Shown one piece after another: positions 54,099-62,328 of a DNA stretch of 64,000 bases (position 1 is its first letter; each line of letters starts with the position of its first letter). The notes beneath the pieces are model-generated. The model did not search any database. It had not been told where the DNA came from and worked only from the letters and a program-made list of their open reading frames with translations. The DNA lies in contig NZ_CAJEWD010000004.1 of assembly GCF_903994045.1 (NCBI RefSeq), positions 62,001 through 126,000 of the forward strand. The letters are read 5' to 3'. The position numbers were made by a program, and so were the translations under genes. The DNA comes from Jeotgalicoccus meleagridis. Lineage in GTDB: Bacteria > Bacillota > Bacilli > Staphylococcales > Salinicoccaceae.

Positions 54099-54779
54099 TT
54101 AAACCTCCATGTATTTTTTTAATAAATAACTATTTAACTGTTCAAGATTGTATAGGGTTATTTTATGTAATTCCTGAGCATTGAAGTGATTTATATATAT
54201 TGAGTCTATTCCAGAGTTACTCGATGAACTAATATCATTATGGTAGTTATCCCCAATTTTAATAATGTTATGTTCGGGATATCTTTCAGTAATTAACCTG
54301 ACATGGTCGCTCATCATATCAGGTTTCTTTGCATCATAGATATACATATCAAAATCATCACCAAGATTTAGATATTCAATAAACGGAGTTGCGCTCTCCT
54401 TCGGAGAATTAGTCATTAAAACTTTAGGTAAATTTAAAGTTTTAACTGTTTTTACTAAGTCAATGTTTATTGTGATTTCTTTTCCATTTATCATTTTTTC
54501 TCTCGTTTTTAAAAAAGCTAAGTTATTTGCTTCACTAGAGATATTAAATTTTTCTGCGATGTAGAATAATATTTGCCACAAATCACCAAGAGGTTTATCG
54601 TTGTATACGAATTTTTGTTTATCTGGTTTTGAAAATTCATTAGTTACATTTTTATATTCTTCCAACATCTCTGCACGCAGCATTTCATCATTTGTTAAGT
54701 AATATATATATGTGTCTATAAAGTCTTCCGAATAATATAGAGTTCCATCCATATCAAATACTAATACATCAAGTGTCAC
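54099..54779 (-). CDS. HAD-family phosphatase
   Basis: HAD hydrolase of 226 residues with an alpha-helical cap. The four motifs are visible: VFDMDGTLYYS (~7), LMTNSPKE (~118), the lysine in DAKKPDM (~150) and KIGDNYHNDISSS (~172). It resembles pyrimidine nucleotidase/glycerol-phosphatase-like HADs. As first gene of the Ugp-type operon it could dephosphorylate the imported glycerol phosphate (inference). GGAGAA precedes the ATG. Confidence 0.8.
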   Translation of the reverse strand: MTLDVLVFDMDGTLYYSEDFIDTYIYYLTNDEMLRAEMLEEYKNVTNEFSKPDKQKFVYNDKPLGDLWQILFYIAEKFNISSEANNLAFLKTREKMINGKEITINIDLVKTVKTLNLPKVLMTNSPKESATPFIEYLNLGDDFDMYIYDAKKPDMMSDHVRLITERYPEHNIIKIGDNYHNDISSSSNSGIDSIYINHFNAQELHKITLYNLEQLNSYLLKKYMEV

Positions 54780-54842
54780 ATCATTTCTCCTTAGTTATTA
54801 TTTGATTCTAAAGTGAGGCACGAAAAATATTTCCCTCCTAAA

Positions 54843-54894
54843 AAAGAACAGACCGATACCGACAGTATTTACTTACTGTCAATATCGGTCTCTC
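54843..54894 (-). terminator. Leader terminator, candidate GlpP target
   Basis: Long hairpin with arms AGACCGATATTGACAGTA and its near-complement (two internal mismatches) around a short loop, followed on the minus strand by GTTCTTTTTTA. It separates the GlpP-like gene from the Ugp operon, where GlpP family proteins are known to act by antitermination. Confidence 0.75.
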
Positions 54895-54967
54895 TAGCGC
54901 ACCATTGAATATTCACTTTTCAATGATTATGTTACACAAGATATATTAATTTATATTGAACTTTCTG

Positions 54968-55534
54968 TTAATAATTGTTAGAAATATATTTCCACATTTT
55001 AATATTAGATGTAGACACTGCATCTGCGCCATTCTCAATAGCTTTTTCATAGACATATTCATCATTTACTAATCCACCGGTTATTATAGGTATACCGGTG
55101 TGTTTTTTCATCTCTGGAATCAAATTAGAGACTAAAGCCGGCATAATCTCCAAGTAATCCGGTTTATTAGAATCTAACCCTCTCAATGTCAGTTTCAACA
55201 TACGGGTATCAACGATAAAAGATCTTTGTACTACTTCTAGATTTTCTTTGTGCGCTCTTTTAATATGACCAGATTTCGTTGTGATAATACCTTTTACTTT
55301 AATATTATTTTTCAAAAACTTAAATGCGTAGTCATCTACTTTGAGCCCTGATATATACTCTATATGTACGTAACTGGGAATATTAGCATCGTTAAGTAAC
55401 TGCACTATATCCTTTAAATTACTGATGTTACCAAATAGAATAAAAACACATTTTAAATTTTCTTTGAACTCAATAGCTTGTTCTAATTGCTTAAAATTCA
55501 AAACCGATGCAATTAAATTTTTATCTTTTATCAT
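54968..55534 (-). CDS. glpP: GlpP-family glycerol-3-phosphate-responsive antiterminator
   Basis: GlpP protein of 188 residues, a TIM-barrel RNA-binding antiterminator. Recognisable segments are IASVLNFKQLEQAI (~8), FILFGNISNLKDIV (~31), the YVHIEYISGL segment (~55), KGIITTKSGHIKRA (~79), QRSFIVDTRML (~102), DYLEIMPAL (~124) and PIITGGLVNDEYV (~147). In B. subtilis GlpP binds glycerol-3-phosphate and then leader RNA of glp genes to prevent termination. A strong terminator follows the gene and precedes the Ugp-type operon, so that is its probable target. GGGAGGA precedes the ATG. Confidence 0.87.
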   Translation of the reverse strand: MIKDKNLIASVLNFKQLEQAIEFKENLKCVFILFGNISNLKDIVQLLNDANIPSYVHIEYISGLKVDDYAFKFLKNNIKVKGIITTKSGHIKRAHKENLEVVQRSFIVDTRMLKLTLRGLDSNKPDYLEIMPALVSNLIPEMKKHTGIPIITGGLVNDEYVYEKAIENGADAVSTSNIKMWKYISNNY

Positions 55535-55561
55535 GTTTTCCTCCCTACAGTCTACATATCT

Positions 55562-56740
55562 TTAATCCTCAATGAATTTTGCAATCAATGTTCCAATTAA
55601 CAAGGCCCAAATTGGTGCACTGATATAAAAATAAGTAATACCAGATACTGAAATGATAAAAGTAAATATTACACTCATAGTATATTTAGGATTAGAAAAT
55701 GTGCGTCTTAATGTCGATGCAAAAACGCCAATCAAGACAAAGCCCGTTAAAATTGCCATAAGTGGTGCTGGTAAATCAAACATTAATGGCACAAGTGCCC
55801 AAGCAAAAATAGCGAATATTAGCATAATCACACTCGAAATCACTGAAGCAATATAGCGTTTCGATTTTTCTCCTGAGGCATGATCGGATGCAATGGTTGT
55901 CATCATCCCACCGACGTTTGCAGACTGTCCGCCAAAAAGTGTGGCACCAATTGATGAGAGTCCGCTCGCTATTAATATATTATTAACAGGCACCTTATAG
56001 CCATTGCTCTCAAGAGCACCGATGGCAGGCGTTGCATCATTTGATAATATTAAAAGTGTTAATGGTAGTGTGACAGAAACAATTGCTGAAAGAGAAAATT
56101 CAGGTACTGCAAAAGTAGGTGCAACCGGTGTTGTACCAAGCGCGGAGAAATCAAAATTATTTAAGATAAAGTACATAATCACAGCTGTAAGTACCCCGCC
56201 AAGCATTGGAGGTATTCTCAAATTCCATTTGCTAAACACTAAAAATGCCACAATTGCGGTTAAGCCAATCGCTGGCATTTCCAATGCTGCAGGAATAATA
56301 CCAAACACGTAAGATGCAATAATTCCCGCTAGCATGGCAGCGATAATTTCCCGGGGAATCCAACTCATCACCTTTTTAAATATACCTGATACACCGAATA
56401 ATAAAATGATCAGAGCAGTAATAATGTAACTACCTACAAGCTCTTCAAATGTAAAATATGGAGTAACTGTAACTAAAAATGCCACACCCGTTAAAGAGTG
56501 TGCACCAACGATTGGCATCCTATAATAGACAGATAATATTATTCCAAGTAAGGCTCCAAAGAAATGCACTCCATAAAACCAAGTAATCGTCTGTTCATGA
56601 GTAAACATTCCTGCATTGGCCGCTTCAATCACCATGACAGGCGGCCCAATAATTCCTAGCATCCCTGTCATTAAGCCACCTGAAATATTATCCCTATTTA
56701 TATCATTCCAAATCGACGTTTTATTCTTCATTATATTCAT
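55562..56740 (-). CDS. BenE-family permease
   Basis: Membrane carrier of 392 residues with about twelve helices, in the BenE branch of the nucleobase/ascorbate-type fold. It has the first-helix MLGIIGPPVMVIEAA, the MPIVGAHSLTGVAFL segment (~73) and LSNDATPAIGALESNGY (~232). BenE proteins are annotated as benzoate:proton symporters, but the natural substrate is often unknown. AAGGAT precedes the ATG. It ends 27 bases before the GlpP gene in the same direction with no terminator between, so both may share a transcript. Confidence 0.8.
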   Translation of the reverse strand: MNIMKNKTSIWNDINRDNISGGLMTGMLGIIGPPVMVIEAANAGMFTHEQTITWFYGVHFFGALLGIILSVYYRMPIVGAHSLTGVAFLVTVTPYFTFEELVGSYIITALIILLFGVSGIFKKVMSWIPREIIAAMLAGIIASYVFGIIPAALEMPAIGLTAIVAFLVFSKWNLRIPPMLGGVLTAVIMYFILNNFDFSALGTTPVAPTFAVPEFSLSAIVSVTLPLTLLILSNDATPAIGALESNGYKVPVNNILIASGLSSIGATLFGGQSANVGGMMTTIASDHASGEKSKRYIASVISSVIMLIFAIFAWALVPLMFDLPAPLMAILTGFVLIGVFASTLRRTFSNPKYTMSVIFTFIISVSGITYFYISAPIWALLIGTLIAKFIED

Positions 56741-56935
56741 ATAATCCTTACCTTCTATTTATTTTACTATTACTTGTCATTTTTTAACATTTATAATAAA
56801 ACTATAATCCTAAGAAATGCAGCGGTTTTTAACACACTACAATAACAATAAAATGATGGTGTAAACCCTTATTTTATCATAAAAATTATTCATGAAGTCT
56901 GTCATATCTGAAGTATGTCCTACGGAGGAACTATT

Positions 56936-58424
56936 ATGCTCGACTTATTATCTCTAACCATGAAGAGAAAATTTGAATTGCTCTATCTATTAGAAAGCGC
57001 AGATGCTTATGTTGATTTACAGACTATCGCCTGGGAATTATCATGCTCTGAAAGAACGGCCCATGATGAAATTGAAGAACTCAAACAATCAAAGTTCTCA
57101 AAATATTTCTCTATCTTCAACAAGGGAAAAGACTATATGTTAGTCTTCAATCCAGGTATTACTATCGATATATTTACACAGTACGTTCTTAAAGAAAATG
57201 CACATTTCCAAATCATTGAATTAACGCTCTATCGTGACAATATGAATGTTGAAAAGCTTGCTAAATGCCTACACACCTCAGTCCCAACAACTTATCGTTA
57301 TATCAACAGCATTAACGAAGCCTTGCAAGCTTCTTTCAACATCTCTTTATCTTCAAATCCGTGTCGATTACATGGTGATGAGGTTAATATCAGAAGTTTC
57401 TATACTCAGTATATGTCTGAACGATATCTCGTTAATGAGTGGCCATTTGATAATATAGATGAGGACGCATTAGTAGAACTCATTAAAATCTTTTCGCCAA
57501 ACTTTTTTGGATAATCTATCCTTTTCTCAGTTGAGAAATATTAAATTAGGCGCTGGTGTCTCGATGATTCGCTATCAAAATGAATATCAGCTCGAACCTA
57601 AGCCAATCATCATTGAAGATATTTATCAACAATCAGATTGTAAAAGCAAAATTGATAAGATTCATAAAGAAATGATTAATAAACCATATGATGGAAAAAT
57701 GGCTATGGACGTTGCTGGCTATTTCATCAATAAATATTCATTTAACAATTATCAAGAACTCTCAGATAGTCTTGAAAAAAGTGACTATACTAAGGAATCA
57801 GTGGAATTATTAATCAGTACGATCGAAAATATTTCTGAAAAATTTAATATGCCTATTTCGAATTTTGAAGACCTATTGCTAGAAGTGCACAATGCAGGAC
57901 AAGTCGGTATACGAAAAATTAATGCAAGACAAATTATCTCACAGCAAAAGAGCACATTCATCAATACGTTTAAATCTATTGCACCAAGTATGTATGAAGA
58001 AATTAAAAAAGATTTGAGAAGATATGTTAAGTTATTAGATTTAGATCGATCTGAGTCATTGTTGTCACATCTCACTTATACATTTGTGACCCATTGGGAA
58101 AATTTATTGGAAAATATATACCGCCACATGCCTCCAGTAAATATTAAAGTGGTGAGTACAAATGATCAATATCATGCAGAAATAATTAAGCAGAAATTGG
58201 AATTTGATTTTGACGGCCAAGTTGAGGTATCTGTCGCCGAAGTTAATGATTTAAAAGAGATATTGAGTGATGAAGAAGCAGATATTATTATTACGAATTT
58301 TTCTGTCCCATTTGACGATAAAGATCATATATTTGCGATTAATGATTTGCCGACCGCTAAAGATATGCGGAAAATAATGTATGCGATTCATGAAGTACAG
58401 CATGAAGCGACGAAGTATTTATAA
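56936..58424 (+). pseudogene. Mga-like HTH regulator, frameshifted
   Basis: Two consecutive reading frames together encode about 495 residues, the size of Mga/AtxA-type regulators. The first (56936-57514) holds the N-terminal HTH and Mga HTH regions (LQTIAWELSCSERTAHDEIEEL; LAKCLHTSVPTTYRYINSINE). The second (from about 57507 to 58424) continues with the helical PRD-like middle and a C-terminal EIIB-like alpha/beta domain. The break lies at a run of six T (57503-57508): removing one T would join them as N-F-L-D-N-L. GGAGGA precedes ATG 56936. It may be a true pseudogene, a phase-variable gene or a sequencing error. Confidence 0.75.
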
Positions 58425-58449
58425 GAAAAATCCAACACTCAAAAGAATA

Positions 58450-58474
58450 TGTAGTGAACCCAAAAAGTTGAACT
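58450..58474 (+). repeat. IS left inverted repeat
   Basis: Begins TGTAGTGAACCC and shares the inner block AAAGTTGAACT with the right end. Confidence 0.85.
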
Positions 58475-58489
58475 TTTTGATTAAGCTAT

Positions 58490-59320
58490 TTAATTAAAGG
58501 TATGTTTCCTGTAATTTACAGGCGACATGCCTTTTAATTTTGTTTTAATTCTATCGTGATTATAGAACTCTATATATTGATGAATCGCAGATTCAAGTTC
58601 TTTATATGTTACGAACTGTTGTCCATAAAACATTTCCTGTTTAAGCAACCCAAAGAAGTTCTCCATGGATGCGTTGTCTAAACAATTTCCTTTTCGAGAC
58701 ATACTTTGAAATGTTTTATGTGTCTTAAGATATTTGACCCACTTTTTATGCTGATAGTGCCACCCTTGATCGGAATGAACCGTCATCCTATAGTCTAACT
58801 CGGGACGCAGATCAATTAATTCTTTTAAAGGGATTATAGCGTTATCTAGTGTCGGTGCACGACTGCTTCGATAAGATAATATTTCTCCGCTAAAAACATC
58901 CATAAATGGTGACAAGTAAAGTTTTTCTCCTGATGCTGAAATATTGAATTGAGTGATATCAGTCAATACTTTTTGATAAGGGCGATCGGTTTTGAAACGA
59001 CGAGACAGTTTGTTTTTAGCAATTTTACCGACTTTTCCTTTATAGGATTTATATTGTCGATTTCTATGTTTAAATTTTACGCAAAGCAGTTGATTCTGTC
59101 GCATTAAGCGTAATACCTTCTTGTGATTTACAATGATACCCCTGTTTTTCAATGATAAGCAGACCCGACGGTAACCGTATCTGCCTTGACTGTCTTTCAC
59201 AATATCCCTGATGGATTGAACAATCTCAGTATCCTTACTATTTTCTTCAGGTAAACGATCATTCCAGCACTTAAATACACTCTTTGCTATACCTGCGGTC
59301 TCAAGCAGTTCTTTAAGCAT
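58490..59320 (-). CDS. IS3-family transposase OrfB
   Basis: Catalytic transposase part of 276 residues: an HTH_21 region (~30-85) and an rve integrase core with the DDE triad in VLTDITQF (~117), TVHSDQGWHY (~181) and MENFFGLLKQEMFY (~218). The open frame continues upstream of the ATG with V-R-A-I-I-E-L-R-E, so the product is probably made as an OrfAB fusion by -1 frameshifting rather than from this ATG. Confidence 0.9.
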   Translation of the reverse strand: MLKELLETAGIAKSVFKCWNDRLPEENSKDTEIVQSIRDIVKDSQGRYGYRRVCLSLKNRGIIVNHKKVLRLMRQNQLLCVKFKHRNRQYKSYKGKVGKIAKNKLSRRFKTDRPYQKVLTDITQFNISASGEKLYLSPFMDVFSGEILSYRSSRAPTLDNAIIPLKELIDLRPELDYRMTVHSDQGWHYQHKKWVKYLKTHKTFQSMSRKGNCLDNASMENFFGLLKQEMFYGQQFVTYKELESAIHQYIEFYNHDRIKTKLKGMSPVNYRKHTFN

Positions 59321-59358
59321 ATAGAGACCTGTTTCCCTTAACTCTATTATCGCTCTGA

Positions 59359-59901
59359 CTATTTCTTTGTTCTTTTGTCTCGAGCTAAGGATTGTAACTT
59401 TTTTTCTAGGGCGATAGCGACCTCAAGTTTCCGATTTTCTACTCTTAAGCGTTCCAGCTCTTCACGTTCGGTTTCATTCAAAGTCTCTAATTTTTTTCGC
59501 TTTTGCTTAGATGTATTCTGTTTCATCGATTTAGAGGACCTACCTTTCAGTTTAGTTTCTAAACCCAGAATACCATATTGGTTGTATTTACTCTGCCACT
59601 GCGCTATGAGAGAAAAGTTCGGTATATCAAATATTTCAGCCGTTTCTCTATAGGATAACTGATGTTCTAAACGATGTTGTAGCACTGTTATCTTAAATGA
59701 CTTAGAGTAAGTTGATTTCGTCATGCCAGCAGTCAAGCCCTGAACACCATTATTTTTATACTGATCGACCCATGTCCTGATTAAACTGCGACTGATATTA
59801 TATTTGGCTCCTAACATTCTGAAGCCATCATCACCAGTTAAATACTCATTAATGATTTTTAATTTTAATTCTATTGAATACTTTTCAGACATAGAAAACA
59901 C
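59359..59901 (-). CDS. IS3-family transposase OrfA
   Basis: DNA-binding part of 180 residues with two helix-turn-helix segments (IISEYLTGDDG-like region ~15-55 and LSYRETAEIFDIP ~80-105) and a C-terminal leucine-zipper coiled coil (~140-175), as in IS150 OrfA. The end of the gene carries the slippery heptamer that gives OrfAB. Confidence 0.9.
   Translation of the reverse strand: MFSMSEKYSIELKLKIINEYLTGDDGFRMLGAKYNISRSLIRTWVDQYKNNGVQGLTAGMTKSTYSKSFKITVLQHRLEHQLSYRETAEIFDIPNFSLIAQWQSKYNQYGILGLETKLKGRSSKSMKQNTSKQKRKKLETLNETEREELERLRVENRKLEVAIALEKKLQSLARDKRTKK
59398..59404 (-). promoter_or_regulatory. Programmed -1 frameshift site
   Basis: On the minus strand GAA AAA AAG in the OrfA frame contains the slippery heptamer A AAA AAG of IS150-type elements. 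A -1 slip enters the open OrfB frame with no stop before V-R-A-I-I-E-L. Confidence 0.8.
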
Positions 59902-59920
59902 CCCTAAAGTTGTATTTTGG

Positions 59921-59945
59921 AGTTCAACTTTAGGGGTGCATGACA
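59921..59945 (-). repeat. IS right inverted repeat
   Basis: On the minus strand begins TGTCATGCACCC and matches the left repeat at 20 of 25 positions. Confidence 0.85.
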
Positions 59946-60042
59946 GAGATGTGGTGTGTGTTTTTTAAAATTTCATTTTCCCATATTCATCTAGAAATAC
60001 TAAGTCAGTAAATGTTCCACCAATATCTGTTGAAATTTTCAT
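59946..60042 (-). pseudogene. N-terminal stub of a hydantoinase/oxoprolinase (HyuA) gene
   Basis: From ATG 60042 the frame reads M-K-I-S-T-D-I-G-G-T-F-T-D-L-V-F-L-D-E, the ATP-binding start of HyuA/oxoprolinase A subunits. After 25 codons there is TAA (59965-59967), then K-T-H-T-T-S in the same frame, as expected in HyuA, until the IS end at 59945. About 500-700 residues are missing. GAGGAGG lies six bases before the ATG. The IS has cut the gene, and the rest appears deleted. Confidence 0.8.
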
Positions 60043-60055
60043 ATCCATCCTCCTC

Positions 60056-60072
60056 GGTTCTAAATTAGAACC
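60056..60072. promoter_or_regulatory. Palindrome upstream of the hyuA stub
   Basis: GGTTCTAAATTAGAACC is symmetrical except for the central base. It lies just before the ribosome site of the HyuA stub, so it is a candidate operator for the lost gene cluster. Confidence 0.5.
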
Positions 60073-60148
60073 AATTGTTCTTTATTAGTTACAATGACTA
60101 TATTAATATTTTTTTAACTATTTTTTCAATAGTCTGATTTTTTAACAC

Positions 60149-60183
60149 AAAAAAAGTAGCTTAGAAAATATTCTTAGCTACTC
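60149..60183 (-). terminator. Terminator of the SDR gene
   Basis: Hairpin AGTAGCTAAGA-loop-TCTAAGCTACT (one mismatch in the arms) followed by TTTTTTT on the minus strand. Confidence 0.82.
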
Positions 60184-60210
60184 AATAATCTTTAACATCA
60201 CATGAAGTTA

Positions 60211-60968
60211 TTACATCACGGTCCATCCTGCATCAATCTTAATTGTTTCTCCTGTAACAAATTTTGATAAATCAGAAGCCAGATATAATACTCCTCCAAC
60301 TATATCCGAAGGCTTAGGTAATTCTTCAAAAAAAATTCTGCTATATACATCTTTTTTGAATTCTTTATCTTTGAACATTTTCTGCGTTAAGTTTGTTTCT
60401 ACAAATGTAGGTGCAACGGCGTTCACATTGATTTTATACTTTGCCCACTCAACTGCTAGTGCCTTAGTTAACTGTAATACGCCCCTTTACTTGATCTATA
60501 AGCTGCTCTCTTCACATAACCAACATAAGACATCTGAGAAGCCATATTTATTATTTTTCCTCCACCAGTCATTTTCATTTTCTTTCCTACAGCTTTAGAT
60601 ATAAAAAATAGAGATTTTAAATTTGTATCCAAAACACTATCCCAATCCTCTTCAGTAACTTCAAATGCTTCTTTAGCTATATTTATACCAGCATCATTAA
60701 CTAAAATATCTATCCTATTATATATTTCAAAAATCTCATCAATACATTCATTTATCTTATTTATATTGTTTATATCTAATTGAAAATATAAATTCCCATG
60801 GCTATTTTTATCTAATAAATTTTTTGTAGCTTTCAAACTTTTGCTATCTCTCCCTAAAATAATCACACTTGATCCCAATTTCGAAAACTCTAATGCAATT
60901 TCTTTACCTATTCCTTTATTTCCACCAGTCACAATAACTACTTTACCTTTCAATTCTGAGAAATACAT
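60211..60968 (-). pseudogene. Short-chain dehydrogenase gene, frameshifted
   Basis: Two overlapping frames together give a normal SDR of about 250 residues. The N-terminal part (60968 to ~60480) has the Rossmann TGGNKGIGKE, NDAGINIA and the catalytic Y-x-x-x-K in AAYRSSKGA. The other frame then continues with L-Q-L-T-K-A-L-A-V-E-W-A and the C-terminal FVTGETIKIDAGWTVM. One missing base after the SSKGA codons (near 60480) explains the break. It follows the HpsN-like gene behind a strong terminator. It resembles gluconate/3-oxoacyl-type reductases. Sequencing error cannot be excluded. Confidence 0.8.
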
Positions 60969-60983
60969 AACTTCCTCCTTTTC

Positions 60984-61024
60984 TAAAAAAACTGACTGTT
61001 GAAAAATAATATTTCAACAGTCAG
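60984..61024 (-). terminator. Terminator downstream of the HpsN-like gene
   Basis: Perfect hairpin CTGACTGTTGAAA-loop-TTTCAACAGTCAG followed by TTTTTTT on the minus strand. Confidence 0.88.
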
Positions 61025-61031
61025 ATAGTTA

Positions 61032-62309
61032 TTATTTATTTCCATATTTACGCACTCGAAGCAATCCTTGTTCTGCATGGCCGGCAAAGTTTTCTAACTG
61101 ACAAAGTCGTGCAGCATATTCACCAATTTTTGCACTTTTTTCATCCGAAGTGATTCTTTGATAAGTAACGTTTTTAATAAATTTACCTACCCATAAACCA
61201 CCAGTATATTTAGCTGCTTGCTTAGTTGGTAAAGTATGATTAGTTCCAATCACTTTATCTCCAAACGCAACATTAGTTCTTGGACCGACAAATAATGCGC
61301 CATAGTTAGTCATATTGTCTAAAAAGAAGTCTTCATCTTTAGTTAAAATTTCAACATGCTCATATGCCAGATCATCTGCTACTTTTAAAGCTTCCTCATT
61401 GTCATCCACCAAAATTATCTGACCATATTCATCCCATGATTGTTTAGCAACCTCACCAGTAGGTAAAGTCTTAAGCTGTTTATTGATTTCCTCTATTGTA
61501 GTTTCAGCAATTTTTTTAGAAGTGGTAATGAGTACTCCTGGAGATGTAGGACCATGTTCCATCTGTCCTATTAAGTCTGTTGCAATCATCTCTGGATCAC
61601 TCGTCTCATCTGCAATTACCATAACCTCTGTGGGACCAGCAAGTAAATCAATACCTACTTTACCAAATAGTTGTCGTTTTGCTTCGGCTACAAATGCATT
61701 TCCTGGTCCAACAATCATATCAACACTATCAATTGTATCTGTACCAAGTGCCATAGCTCCCATAGCTTGAATACCACCCAGTATATAAATTTCATCGGCT
61801 CCAGCCTGATGCATTGCATAAACCGTTTCTTTAGGTATTTCTCCATTTATTGGTGGTGTGCACGCAATAACTCGTTTTACTCCTGCAACTTTAGCAGTTA
61901 ACACACTCATATGTGCACTTGCAACCATAGGATATCTACCTCCTGGTACGTAACAGCCCACACTATTTACCGGAATATTTTTATGCCCTAAAATTATACC
62001 GGGTTCCATCTCAACTTCAATGTCATTTATAGAGTTTTTTTGTGCTTCGGCAAATTTTTTAATATTTGCTTGCGCAAAGGCAATATCAGATTTTGTTTGA
62101 TCATCTATTTGATCAACAACTTTTTGAATCTGCTCTTCACTTAATTTAAAAGATTCCGGTGACCACTTGTCAAATTTCTCCGATAGCTCTTTAACTGCTT
62201 TATCACCCTCCTCTTCAATGTTCTTCAAGGTTTCGCTGACAATAGCGGAAACTTTATCATCTGCGCTTTTAATGTCCGCTGCTGATTTTCCCTGCTTTAA
62301 AATTTCCAT
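61032..62309 (-). CDS. Histidinol dehydrogenase-family enzyme, HpsN-like
   Basis: NAD-dependent dehydrogenase of 425 residues. It has the HisD-fold landmarks [10 protein letters not shown] (~108), [17 protein letters not shown] (~190), the zinc ligands in [12 protein letters not shown] (~237) and the catalytic pair in LAYEHVEI (~308). The C-terminal [10 protein letters not shown]...YTGGLWVGK region is typical of the branch that includes sulfopropanediol 3-dehydrogenase (HpsN), not biosynthetic HisD. No his genes are near. ATG 62309 follows AAGGGG at eight bases; an extension to 62375 overlaps the alcohol dehydrogenase gene. It oxidises a terminal alcohol to an acid; the substrate is uncertain. 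Confidence 0.8.
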   Translation of the reverse strand: MEILKQGKSAADIKSADDKVSAIVSETLKNIEEEGDKAVKELSEKFDKWSPESFKLSEEQIQKVVDQIDDQTKSDIAFAQANIKKFAEAQKNSINDIEVEMEPGIILGHKNIPVNSVGCYVPGGRYPMVASAHMSVLTAKVAGVKRVIACTPPINGEIPKETVYAMHQAGADEIYILGGIQAMGAMALGTDTIDSVDMIVGPGNAFVAEAKRQLFGKVGIDLLAGPTEVMVIADETSDPEMIATDLIGQMEHGPTSPGVLITTSKKIAETTIEEINKQLKTLPTGEVAKQSWDEYGQIILVDDNEEALKVADDLAYEHVEILTKDEDFFLDNMTNYGALFVGPRTNVAFGDKVIGTNHTLPTKQAAKYTGGLWVGKFIKNVTYQRITSDEKSAKIGEYAARLCQLENFAGHAEQGLLRVRKYGNK

Positions 62310-62328
62310 TCTTATTTCCCCTTTATTT

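Larger units (their letters stand above)
58450..59945 (-). mobile_element. IS150-like element of the IS3 family
   Basis: A 1496-base insertion sequence with imperfect 25-base terminal inverted repeats (20 of 25 match, both starting TGT), two reading frames and a frameshift site. Transposase motifs are intact. The three bases outside each end (ATA and GAG) differ, so no target duplication is visible. Confidence 0.9.

Noticed and set aside
57495..57520. Programmed ribosomal frameshift in the Mga-like regulator
   Set aside because: The frames differ by +1, while TTTTTTG would favour -1 slippage; a simple indel or polymerase slippage explains it better.
58450..58454. IS ends placed at TGAACC (58455) and GGTGCA (59940)
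   Set aside because: Extending five bases outward to TGTAG / TGACA gives better terminal inverted repeats beginning TGT, as usual for IS150 relatives; neither choice gives a target duplication.
61032..62309. Biosynthetic histidinol dehydrogenase (hisD)
   Set aside because: No other his genes are present, and the C-terminal [10 protein letters not shown]...YTGGLWVGK region matches the HpsN-type branch; it is kept as HisD-family with an uncertain substrate.
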